This document shows, piece after piece, positions 1 through 5,391 of a stretch of DNA of 5,702 nt. Both the position numbers and the translations under genes were made by a program. Within the stretch, counting starts at the first letter, position 1. Every line of letters begins with the position of its first letter. The stretch lies in NCBI GenBank assembly GCA_903854365.1, contig CAINWE010000257.1, positions 1 to 5,702 of the forward strand. Reading direction: 5' to 3'. Under the pieces are notes generated by a model. That model was given only the letters and a program-made list of their open reading frames with translations, made no database searches and was not told the DNA's origin. This DNA is from Oligoflexia bacterium (GTDB lineage: Bacteria; Bdellovibrionota; UBA1018).

Positions 1-332
1 CCTGCGGTGAGAGGGGAATCAATCACCCCTCCGTCCTCGACCCAGCCGCGGACGACACAATAATAAACCTTCCTAACGCTCCGATCTCGAAACTGTTGAG
101 ACAGCGAGCGCGCGCTTTCTGAGCTCAGTGCAAAAATCAAAACACCCGAAGTGGCTCGATCCAAGCGATGCACCGGGTAGAGATAAGTATTCAGCTGTTT
201 TCTGAGAACCTGTAAACAGTTCAGCCCCGCAGGAATTCGGTGAGTCGAATCCTCGGGCGGATGGACATGAAACCCAGCTGGCTTTTCAATCGCAACCCAG
301 TGGGGATCTTGGTAAAGAATTCGAAAACTCAA
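1..332 (-). CDS. truC: TruC-like tRNA pseudouridine synthase (RluA family), 5' part only
   Basis: The reading frame is open from the start to the window edge, so about 110 N-terminal residues are present and the C-terminal part is missing. The N-terminus reads SFRILYQDPHWVAIEKPAG, which resembles the start of E. coli TruC (ILYQD, then a KPSG motif). Residues 55-63 are HRLDRATSG, the RluA-family catalytic motif, with D58 as the expected catalytic aspartate. It is followed by VLIFALSSE, as in TruC. TruC converts uridine 65 of some tRNAs to pseudouridine; the exact target here is inferred. I chose a TTG start at 332-330 because it matches the family N-terminus and has a GAGAGGG ribosome-binding sequence (343-337) four bases upstream. 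In-frame ATGs at 383 and 404 would add 17 or 24 residues but lack a Shine-Dalgarno sequence. The gene diverges from the DTW genes, another tRNA-modification pair. Another RluA-type target (23S rRNA) is possible. Confidence 0.85.
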   Translation of the reverse strand, partial: MSFRILYQDPHWVAIEKPAGFHVHPPEDSTHRIPAGLNCLQVLRKQLNTYLYPVHRLDRATSGVLIFALSSESARSLSQQFRDRSVRKVYYCVVRGWVEDGGVIDSPLTA

Positions 333-343
333 CGCACCCTCTC

Positions 344-367
344 TTCTGTCTTGGCTTCTGTCTTCGC
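344..367. repeat. 12-bp imperfect tandem repeat
   Basis: TTCTGTCTTGGC (344-355) is followed directly by TTCTGTCTTCGC (356-367), 11 of 12 bases identical. It lies just upstream of the chosen truC start. If the truC start were at 383 or 404, the repeat would encode a short Asp-Arg-rich duplication in a non-conserved N-terminal tail. It is probably a small slippage duplication; no function is evident. Confidence 0.6.
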
Positions 368-383
368 CTGATTTGCAAAGCAT

Positions 384-412
384 TTGAGTCAGGACCCGGC
401 TCATGGTAGACT
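384..412 (+). promoter_or_regulatory. possible promoter for the DTW gene pair
   Basis: TTGAGT (384-389) and TAGACT (407-412) are 17 bp apart, and the latter carries an extended -10 TG at 404-405. This resembles a sigma-70 promoter. It would place transcription start close to 419, only a few bases before the ATG at 424, so the message would be almost leaderless. It was identified by eye only; chance matches of this quality are common. Confidence 0.3.
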
Positions 413-423
413 CGCTCCATTGC

Positions 424-1098
424 ATGAACACCCGTACCTACTCATCCCGACTGACTTCGGAGGTGCTGAATCGCGCCATCTGCCTTCAGTGCCTCAAGTC
501 TCAAGTCACCTGTTATTGTGGAGAAATCAAGAAGTTTAAAACGAAATTCAAGATCATTCTCTTACAGCACCCCATGGAGCGACGAAAAGCCATCGGAACG
601 GCTCGCATGACTCACCTGGCGATTGAAAATTCAACTCTCATCGTCGGAAAGGACTTCAACGACAACCCTCAAGTCAATGCGCTCCTCCGTAACCCAGAAC
701 TCTACTGCGTGGTCCTCTTTCCAGGTCCTCAATCGTTAAATCTCAGCCTTCTGCCACAACATGAACGGACGACTTGGTTTCCTACCGAAAAGCAGCTCGT
801 CATCTTGGTCATCGACGGCACCTGGGCCTCAGCGAAACGAATGCTTCGACAAAGCCCGAACCTTTTAGAGCTGCCGCAAATTTGCTTTACGCCTCAACGT
901 CCTTCGGAATACAAAATTCGCCAACAACCCAAGGAGCACTGCGTTTCTTCCATCGAAGCCGTGCACCAACTCCTGGAGATCCTAGAACCCGCCACCCGCG
1001 CTGACCACCTCCTCGAGCTTTTTCGAGGAATGGTCGAATTACAGATCCGTTGTTTTGAACACCATCACGCTAATGCCGCGTCCGCTCGGGTGCCCTAA
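424..1098 (+). CDS. DTW-domain tRNA aminocarboxypropyltransferase (TapT-type), first paralogue
   Basis: A 224-residue DTW-domain protein. A CxxC-x6-CxC cluster (C20, C23, C30, C32) matches the likely metal-binding cluster of E. coli TapT (YfiP). LLQHPMERR (H49, P50, E52) followed by a TA pair resembles the HPxE motif of the DTWD2-like branch. Residues 131-134 are DGTW, the signature that names the family, followed by the usual basic SAKRMLRQSP stretch. YKIRQQP (163-169) is the conserved Arg-containing segment. Family members transfer the 3-amino-3-carboxypropyl group of SAM to a tRNA uridine (U47 in E. coli; U20/U20a for eukaryotic DTWD1/2). The position modified here is unknown. An ATG at 403 would add seven residues. 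I prefer 424 because 403 lies inside the putative promoter and overlaps the reverse ATG at 404, but neither start has a Shine-Dalgarno sequence. The stop TAA overlaps the next gene's ATG. Confidence 0.87.
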   Translation: MNTRTYSSRLTSEVLNRAICLQCLKSQVTCYCGEIKKFKTKFKIILLQHPMERRKAIGTARMTHLAIENSTLIVGKDFNDNPQVNALLRNPELYCVVLFPGPQSLNLSLLPQHERTTWFPTEKQLVILVIDGTWASAKRMLRQSPNLLELPQICFTPQRPSEYKIRQQPKEHCVSSIEAVHQLLEILEPATRADHLLELFRGMVELQIRCFEHHHANAASARVP

Positions 1099-1787
1099 TG
1101 CCTGGTCGCTCGCACTCTCAAAATCGTTGTGACCGCTGCCGGATGTATCGACCGCTTTGCCTCTGTCCGCTCATTCCAGAAATTCGAGTCCCCACGAAGA
1201 TTCTGGTCTTGAAACACTGGCGTGAGGCCAAGCTCACGACCAACACCGCCCATTTAGCCTGTCTCGCTCTCCCCAACAGCGAAATCCATCTCAGAGGCGT
1301 CAAAAATGAGCCACTCCAACTCGAAAAACTCATCGCACCATCTGAATCTGTGGCACTCCTCTATCCGACAGAAGACGCATTAGAGCTTAGCGCATTGACC
1401 GCTCAGACACTCCCTCGACCGCTCACACTCGTAGTTCCGGATGGAAGCTGGGGACAAGCAACCAAAGTCGCAACCCGAGAAAAAGCCCTCGAAAATGTAC
1501 CTCGCGTGAAACTCCCCCTGGGCCTACCCTCCCAATCTCGACTTCGACACTCTCCGCACGAGCAAAACCTCTGCACGTTTGAAGCAATCGCCCGGGCCAT
1601 AGGCGCTCTCGAAGGCCCTGCAATCCAAGAACAACTCGAAAAATTATTCGTCATCATGGTCGAGCGCATTCTCTGGAGCCGCGGAGTACTCAAGCCCTCT
1701 GACTGTACCACCCCGATTCCCCAAGCCGCTTTCGATGCATCGAGACTCGCAGGCGCGGCAGGGGGGAAAAAACGAAACCTCACCTAG
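1098..1787 (+). CDS. DTW-domain tRNA aminocarboxypropyltransferase (TapT-type), second paralogue
   Basis: A 229-residue DTW-domain protein whose ATG shares a base with the upstream stop (TAATG, 1096-1100), which implies translational coupling. It has the same CxxC-x6-CxC cluster (C11, C14, C21, C23). It then has HWREAKLTTNTAHL (H40, E43, N49-T50-A51), close to the H-x2-E ... TNT pattern of bacterial TapT. The signature is PDGSW (114-118), serine replacing the usual threonine, followed by SRLRHSP (147-153) and LCTFEAIARAI (158-168). The predicted reaction is SAM-dependent acp transfer to a tRNA uridine. The two paralogues clearly differ outside the motifs and may act on different positions or tRNAs. 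The final codons (from codon 226, second base, to the TAG at 1785) lie inside the left copy of the 115-bp repeat. The tail after about residue 200 is low in conserved motifs. Confidence 0.87.
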   Translation: MPGRSHSQNRCDRCRMYRPLCLCPLIPEIRVPTKILVLKHWREAKLTTNTAHLACLALPNSEIHLRGVKNEPLQLEKLIAPSESVALLYPTEDALELSALTAQTLPRPLTLVVPDGSWGQATKVATREKALENVPRVKLPLGLPSQSRLRHSPHEQNLCTFEAIARAIGALEGPAIQEQLEKLFVIMVERILWSRGVLKPSDCTTPIPQAAFDASRLAGAAGGKKRNLT

Positions 1788-1888
1788 CTGTTACGCAACC
1801 TTATCCAGACACCCTCAGGGTATTCTCCGCGAGTTCAGCAGATTCCGTGGAAAATGCCAAGGTGACCATCGATAAAACCACCCCCCAA
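1774..1888. repeat. 115-bp direct repeat, left copy
   Basis: It aligns without gaps to 3223-3337, with 113 of 115 bases identical; the differences are T1801/C3250 and C1879/T3328. Similarity stops abruptly on both sides. The plus strand holds the last codons and TAG stop of the second DTW gene. The minus strand holds a truncated copy of the last 28 codons and stop (TAA, 1803-1801) of the GT87 gene found intact at the right copy. Both mismatches are silent in that minus frame: one is a Val third base (GTG versus GTA) and the other is TAA versus TAG. The minus frame runs on only to a stop at 1923-1921, so this copy is a gene fragment here. Confidence 0.95.
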
Positions 1889-2000
1889 AGGCCCTCTACA
1901 AAAGGCCTCAATCCGCTTCTCTACGAACGCGACAAAGGGCTCTGCAAGCGATGAAGTTGAACGTTGCCGAACCCACCGCATTCACCTGCAATCTCATGTG

Positions 2001-2050
2001 TTTAAAAAAATTCATTTAATAAATTAAGACTGAATGATAACCTGAATCTC
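2001..2050 (+). promoter_or_regulatory. AT-rich upstream region of the barrel-protein gene
   Basis: The bases before the ATG at 2051 are much richer in A and T than the neighbouring genes. They include an imperfect 17-bp AT palindrome at 2009-2025 (about 14 of 17 positions symmetric). A promoter or operator is expected here, since the next gene upstream ends at 1787. I could not find a convincing -35/-10 pair, and there is no clear Shine-Dalgarno sequence before 2051. Confidence 0.3.
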
Positions 2051-2647
2051 ATGAAAATTTCAGAAATCAGCGCACTTCTGTCCAAAGCAGTAAATTTTGG
2101 AGTAGTAACAGCTGCGATCGTTTTGCCTATGGCTCATGCAGAAGAGACCTATAGCCCCCCGACCATTCAAAAATGGATCAATATCCGAGTCGACCCGCTA
2201 GGATTTATACTCAATGGAACTTACGACGCTCACGTCGACTTCAAACTCGGCGATCAGTTCACTCTGGGCCCTTATGTAGCCTATCAGGGCATAACCCAAA
2301 TGGGCGTCAGCGTATCAATGCTCGAGGGTGGAGCCACACTGATGTACTATCCCCTCGGCCCAAGAAAAGAACAAATCTCCAACTGGTATATCTCACCGCA
2401 AATCGGCGTTGCATCAGCCAAAATCTCCTACAAAAATCGCTCGAACACTCAGGCAGACTTCAAGGGACAACTCACGACTGGGTTTTCACTGATGACCCAA
2501 TCGGGATTTAATTTTCAGGGCGGATTGGGAATAGGCTATAGTTCACTTCCAGCAGAGGTGGCAGTTCAAGATGCTTATGCAGTCCTTCCCTACCGCTTGA
2601 GTGGTACCTTCTTCGTCGCGGAGACCCATTGGGGCTTTGCGTTCTAA
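2051..2647 (+). CDS. small outer-membrane beta-barrel protein (DUF3575-like)
   Basis: A 198-residue protein with an apparent Sec signal peptide: a basic start, a hydrophobic core at 15-26 and an AHA cleavage site at 28-30 before EETYS. The mature part of about 168 residues fits an eight-stranded barrel. It alternates polar and apolar residues with many glycines and aromatics, for example INIRVDPLGFILNGTYDAHV (44-62 region), FTLGPYVAYQG, GGATLMYYPLGP and WYISPQIGV. It ends in WGFAF, and a C-terminal phenylalanine is typical of BAM-assembled barrels. No cysteines are present. Specific function is unknown: it could be structural, a small pore or an adhesin-like surface protein. The lipoprotein gene follows 34 bp downstream on the same strand, so the two are probably co-transcribed. 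The family assignment is from pattern and not from a search. Confidence 0.8.
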   Translation: MKISEISALLSKAVNFGVVTAAIVLPMAHAEETYSPPTIQKWINIRVDPLGFILNGTYDAHVDFKLGDQFTLGPYVAYQGITQMGVSVSMLEGGATLMYYPLGPRKEQISNWYISPQIGVASAKISYKNRSNTQADFKGQLTTGFSLMTQSGFNFQGGLGIGYSSLPAEVAVQDAYAVLPYRLSGTFFVAETHWGFAF

Positions 2648-2665
2648 TTCCCACGCCGGAAAATC

Positions 2666-2672
2666 AGGGGAA
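2666..2672 (+). promoter_or_regulatory. ribosome-binding site that sets the lipoprotein start
   Basis: AGGGGAA lies 11 bases (counted from the last G) before the ATG at 2682. It supports 2682 over the in-frame ATG at 2601. The latter lies inside the barrel gene and would put a 27-residue polar extension in front of the signal peptide. Confidence 0.6.
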
Positions 2673-2681
2673 AAAAACTCA

Positions 2682-3143
2682 ATGAATAATAATCAGGTTT
2701 CAAAATCTATCTGTCAGTCCCTCATCGCATGGGCAGCCCTTGCCTTTTTATCGGGTTGTGCAGCAGTCCCCATGAGCGCCATCGACAAAGATACAGAAAT
2801 GAAAAAATTTGAAGTCTCAGCGAACAAAAGTAGAATTTATGTCTACCGAGATGAGCTTTTTGGAGGTGCCATCGCTATTCCAGTTGCGCTAGACGGCAAA
2901 ATCAAAGGAAAAACAGCACCCCACGTCTATTTCTCTTGGGATGTCGAACCCGGCGAACATGAGGTCACCTGCTTTGCGGAAAATAACTCCAAAATTAAGC
3001 TCAACGCCCGACCTGGCCAATCCCATTTTATTTGGCAAGAAATGAAAATGGGACTATGGCAAGCCAGCTGCGCCTTACAAGAAGTTGAGAAGCAAAAAGG
3101 TCAGAGCTCCGTCAACTCTTGTCACCTTGCAGAGTCTCACTAG
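2682..3143 (+). CDS. DUF2846-like lipoprotein
   Basis: A 153-residue protein with a lipoprotein signal peptide. Residues 1-9 include a lysine, 10-23 are hydrophobic (SLIAWAALAFLSG), and the lipobox LSGC places the lipidated cysteine at position 26. The residue after it is alanine, so outer-membrane sorting is likely if Lol rules apply. The mature domain starts with SRIYVYRDELFGGAIAIPVALDGK and continues with HVYFSWDVEPGEHEV. This is the DUF2846 pattern of a RxYvYR strand, a 'v.ldGk.vg' turn, then a 'y.y..v.PGeH.v' strand. Family proteins are small periplasmic-facing lipoproteins of unknown function. Two further cysteines in the C-terminal half (in VTCFAEN and QASCALQ) could pair, and a third is near the end (VNSCHL). 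It is likely co-expressed with the upstream barrel protein and might be its partner at the outer membrane, though that is only inferred from adjacency. Confidence 0.82.
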   Translation: MNNNQVSKSICQSLIAWAALAFLSGCAAVPMSAIDKDTEMKKFEVSANKSRIYVYRDELFGGAIAIPVALDGKIKGKTAPHVYFSWDVEPGEHEVTCFAENNSKIKLNARPGQSHFIWQEMKMGLWQASCALQEVEKQKGQSSVNSCHLAESH

Positions 3144-3222
3144 GCCGATCCTGTTGGTCGAAGCCTCAGCACAAAGCCCTCAAGTGGGATACGTCCCGAG
3201 ACCTTTGCAAAAAAAAACCAGA

Positions 3223-3337
3223 GAAACCTCACCTAGCTGTTACGCAACCCTATCCAGACACCCTCAGGGTATTCTCCGCGAGTTCAGCAGATTCCGTGGA
3301 AAATGCCAAGGTGACCATCGATAAAACTACCCCCCAA
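3223..3337. repeat. 115-bp direct repeat, right copy
   Basis: This is the same sequence as 1774-1888, in the same orientation, with two substitutions. On the minus strand it encodes residues 364-391 and the TAG stop (3252-3250) of the GT87 gene, in frame with the rest of that gene. On the plus strand it begins with the fragment GAAACCTCACCTAG, identical to the final bases of the second DTW gene, but nothing upstream continues that frame. It therefore looks like the native GT87 3' end plus a relic of the DTW 3' end. Confidence 0.95.
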
Positions 3338-4425
3338 GATCGCATACAGAGGCTCTCCAAAAATTCATTCCAATGCGGCGGATTCAACCCCACAAGTAAT
3401 ACCCCAAAAAATCCGGTCAAAACCCACCCTACCTTACCCACTCTGAGCGCCTTCCCTAAGGCGAGGCCACAGACAGGGAAGGCAAAAACATAGGAATGCA
3501 TCCAAGCAAGAGGATGCAAAATCACCCCCAACGCTAACCAACCCGCCCATTGCTCAGAAACATGGAGTTTGCGAGAAGCAAAATGCCAGAAGGGCACGAA
3601 AACGCAGACTAATCCTAAAAAGACCAATACCTCTAGAAAGCGAAATGTTGAATCAAACCACAACATCCTAATTAATCCAGCCGTAAACCCTTGATTATGC
3701 GCACCCCTCAAAATTTCATTTCTCAAGAGATTTTGTGAAAATGCAGCGTCAAACCAAGCTTGCAACAAACCCACAAGTGACATGTCACGTCCGTGGTACC
3801 TAAGCACGCCGACTACCAAGCCACTGAGAACGAATGTGGAGCTCACCACCCAAAACACGACACGCTTTCGCAACAGAGTTCTCCAGTCTCCCAGCAAAGA
3901 AACCATCGTGAATATTTTCGATGAAAACAGCAACACCATCAAAGTTGAGCGAAATTGAGAGCTGCGATTTTTCTCCCAATAGAGCGCAGTAGCAACCAAC
4001 ATCAATGAAAACTGCCCAAATTCAAAATGATAGGCCCAAATCCACCAAAATGACACTAAAGCAAAGAAGCTAGCGAATGGCGATTTTCCTCGAGACAACA
4101 CCCATTGCGCCGAGTAACCGATACAAGCAAGCTGCACGAAGCCCCAGGCAAATTTGGCCACGTCAAAATTTAAAATTCCAAAAGGTATAAAAAAAGGTAT
4201 GATCCAAGGCGGGTACTTAAAAACCATACCGGGAAGTGCGTTATAGGAGCCATAGGGCGATCCACCCTCCTTGAGTAACGCTGTCATGGCAAGATGATAA
4301 ACCCAAAAATCAAGGCTATATTCTTCAATTACTTTAGCGAGAAGTTGACCCGCTCCGCAAGCTAGAATCAGCCAATAAATTCCAAACCGCGCGAACACCG
4401 AGCGGATTGCCGTCACCGATTTCAC
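3250..4425 (-). CDS. GT87-family membrane glycosyltransferase (DUF2029-like)
   Basis: A 391-residue, strongly hydrophobic polytopic protein of normal length for GT-C enzymes of family GT87. These enzymes transfer mannose or related sugars from polyprenyl-phosphate donors on the periplasmic face. Family-like segments in order are: an acidic DFWVYHLAMTALL (39-51, D39 the likely catalytic acid) followed by SPYG; YPPWIIPFFIPFG (71-83); FEFGQFSLML (134-143); a lysine after a helix, SSKIF (168-172); NQGFTAGLIRML (244-255); and LHPLAWMHSYVFAFP (303-317). The start is GTG at 4425-4423, with GGGGG at 4437-4433 seven bases upstream. The gene begins 27 bp after the preceding minus-strand gene, so they likely form an operon. 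The last 28 residues, including part of the final hydrophobic segment, are encoded by the 115-bp repeat. Acceptor and sugar are unknown; glycan, lipid or protein glycosylation are all possible. Confidence 0.8.
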   Translation of the reverse strand: MKSVTAIRSVFARFGIYWLILACGAGQLLAKVIEEYSLDFWVYHLAMTALLKEGGSPYGSYNALPGMVFKYPPWIIPFFIPFGILNFDVAKFAWGFVQLACIGYSAQWVLSRGKSPFASFFALVSFWWIWAYHFEFGQFSLMLVATALYWEKNRSSQFRSTLMVLLFSSKIFTMVSLLGDWRTLLRKRVVFWVVSSTFVLSGLVVGVLRYHGRDMSLVGLLQAWFDAAFSQNLLRNEILRGAHNQGFTAGLIRMLWFDSTFRFLEVLVFLGLVCVFVPFWHFASRKLHVSEQWAGWLALGVILHPLAWMHSYVFAFPVCGLALGKALRVGKVGWVLTGFFGVLLVGLNPPHWNEFLESLCMRSWGVVLSMVTLAFSTESAELAENTLRVSG

Positions 4426-4432
4426 CTTCTCA

Positions 4433-4437
4433 CCCCC
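4433..4437 (-). promoter_or_regulatory. ribosome-binding site for the GTG start of the GT87 gene
   Basis: GGGGG on the minus strand lies seven bases before GTG at 4425. No in-frame ATG competes near it. The site sits in the 27-bp gap after the preceding stop codon. Confidence 0.55.
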
Positions 4438-4452
4438 AAAAAACAGCGATGC

Positions 4453-5205
4453 CTAACGAACCACTGTAACGACGCGGTTCACAGCTCTGCCATTCATACT
4501 ACGGGCGTGAATCAAGTAACGACCCTCTGGCGCGCGACCCAAATTCACCTTTTTTTCAAATGGGATGAGCACTTGCAAGCAGAGTGCGCCTCGCTTGGTT
4601 TTCACGGTCGGTAACAAGACAAACACTTCAGGCTGATGATCCACGCGCACTTCGTCGTCTAACTCGGTGCAGGAAGAGTTTAAAACCCCTGAAAGCGTGA
4701 CTGCGACTTCTTGATCACCTCGGATCACGTCTGCAACCGAGAGGTTACTGACTGCGGCGTAGGGAAGAGAATCGACCGAAAGCGTCGTGTTCGGACTCAC
4801 GCGAACTAATCGACTGCCAATCTGCCCACTCGCCTGCTTAAACTGAAATGTCACGTCGCCCACTTCTAAGTGCCCAGCAGAAATTTCGGACGTAAACGGA
4901 ATCGGCGTTTTCCACTCCTCCGGCAAATTCGCCTCATCAGCACACAATCCGGATTGCTCTCTTTGTGCGAACTGACGAACTCTGACCGTCTTGCGGTCGG
5001 CCGCCCGCTCGACCTGGTAATCATCCAAACTATAGCAGTGATTCGGAAGCGTCCCGTAGAGGACTACTTGAATATTATTCTTCTGCTCAAAACCAACCAA
5101 AGGCGCCAGCAAATTATCCACACCCACTTCTACCCGATCGGCATGAGCAACGACTGACGACAAAAGCGTAATGATTCCTGCGACCCAATTCCTTTGTACT
5201 TTCAT
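4453..5205 (-). CDS. secreted protein with a tandemly duplicated two-cysteine domain, unknown function
   Basis: A 250-residue protein with a Sec signal peptide: MKVQRN, a hydrophobic core at 7-19, and AHA at 20-22 before DRVEVG. The remainder is two related beta-rich domains. Domain 1 (about 44-123) reads VVLYGTLPNHCYSLDD, then GLCAD, then IPF. Domain 2 (about 165-245) reads VTLSGVLNSSCTELDD, then ALCLQ, then IPF. Each has a cysteine pair with nearly equal spacing (C57/C88 and C179/C209), an LDD after the first cysteine, and a G-x-Y or LEVG turn near the end. The pairs probably form disulfides in the periplasm or outside. The ATG at 5205 is chosen for its AAGGGG site six bases upstream and its direct signal peptide. 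An in-frame ATG at 5313 would bury the signal 36 residues in. It is the first gene of an operon with the GT87 gene, so it could be a glycosylation substrate or partner, but this is only inferred. I do not recognise the family. Confidence 0.75.
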   Translation of the reverse strand: MKVQRNWVAGIITLLSSVVAHADRVEVGVDNLLAPLVGFEQKNNIQVVLYGTLPNHCYSLDDYQVERAADRKTVRVRQFAQREQSGLCADEANLPEEWKTPIPFTSEISAGHLEVGDVTFQFKQASGQIGSRLVRVSPNTTLSVDSLPYAAVSNLSVADVIRGDQEVAVTLSGVLNSSCTELDDEVRVDHQPEVFVLLPTVKTKRGALCLQVLIPFEKKVNLGRAPEGRYLIHARSMNGRAVNRVVTVVR

Positions 5206-5211
5206 CAGAAT

Positions 5212-5217
5212 CCCCTT
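5212..5217 (-). promoter_or_regulatory. ribosome-binding site that sets the start at 5205
   Basis: AAGGGG on the minus strand is six bases before the ATG at 5205-5203. It favours this start over the longer in-frame ATG at 5313 and leaves the signal peptide at the true N-terminus. Confidence 0.65.
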
Positions 5218-5307
5218 TTTCTCATCGAAAACCGCTTGAAGGACTCCGCGCTGCAACTCACCTGAGCAAAGAGCGCAAGCCACGGGTTCAATCCTAGCGT
5301 CGATCTT

Positions 5308-5338
5308 TTGCAAGGACTAGGAAATTATTTCTTATAAA
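5308..5338 (+). promoter_or_regulatory. possible promoter for the cytochrome b561 gene
   Basis: TTGCAA (5308-5313) and TATAAA (5333-5338) are 19 bp apart, or 18 bp if TTATAA at 5332-5337 is the -10. The pair is about 55 bases upstream of the cytochrome start. The -10 match is good; the -35 and spacing are only fair. Confidence 0.4.
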
Positions 5339-5364
5339 ATAAAAAGAGGACACAATTGAAGCAA
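5336..5364 (-). promoter_or_regulatory. possible promoter for the duplicated-domain/GT87 operon
   Basis: On the minus strand, TTGCTT (5364-5359) and TATTTT (5341-5336) are 17 bp apart. The start of transcription would fall near 5329, giving a leader of roughly 125 bases before the ATG at 5205. The -10 overlaps the -10 of the divergent cytochrome promoter candidate, so the two directions might compete for polymerase. Confidence 0.35.
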
Positions 5365-5391
5365 CCGTCAAATTCATGGTACGGTCACCCC

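Larger units (their letters stand above)
1889..3222. other. putative inserted segment between the 115-bp repeats
   Basis: This 1334-bp segment separates the two repeat copies and carries an outer-membrane barrel gene and a lipoprotein gene. The left edge opens with a weak inverted repeat, AGGCC (1889-1893) and GGCCT (1904-1908) with a 10-base loop. The right edge ends in a run of nine A (3209-3217). I see no terminal inverted repeats, transposase or integrase, so it is not a standard insertion sequence. Between 1889 and 2050 I find no gene, only AT-rich DNA near 2000-2025. Between 3144 and 3222 I see only the weak inverted repeat GGGA-TACG-TCCC and the A-run. Recombination between the repeats would remove 1449 bp and restore one copy. 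That the segment is an insertion is inferred from the repeat geometry. Confidence 0.5.

Noticed and set aside
1118..1783. Several minus-strand open frames opposite the second DTW gene
   Set aside because: They mirror a clearly coding DTW gene and have Arg/Ser/Gly-rich translations without motifs.
1811..1821. ACCCTCAGGGT dyad in both repeat copies as a terminator stem
   Set aside because: The arms are separated by one base, so a hairpin cannot form with full pairing, and no T-run follows. It may still be a binding site, but there is no support.
3191..3202. GGGA-TACG-TCCC inverted repeat as a terminator for the lipoprotein gene
   Set aside because: Only four base pairs, and the following bases on the plus strand are A-rich, not T-rich.
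3209..3217. Nine-A run as a T-tract of a terminator for the minus-strand GT87 gene
   Set aside because: The bases before it on the minus strand give at best a three-pair GAG/CTC stem. I saw no convincing GC-rich hairpin.
1774..3337. Reading the two direct repeats as a CRISPR array or as IS ends
   Set aside because: There are only two copies 1.4 kb apart in direct orientation, with no short spacers, no terminal inverted repeats and no transposase.
3119..3493. Plus-strand open frame of about 124 codons spanning the right repeat copy
   Set aside because: It runs through the lipoprotein end and antisense to the GT87 gene, has a basic proline/threonine-rich composition and no recognisable motif. 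It is a shadow frame.
5206..5313. Longer N-terminus for the duplicated-domain protein
   Set aside because: It would place 36 mostly polar residues before a clear signal peptide. The ATG at 5205 has its own good ribosome-binding site.
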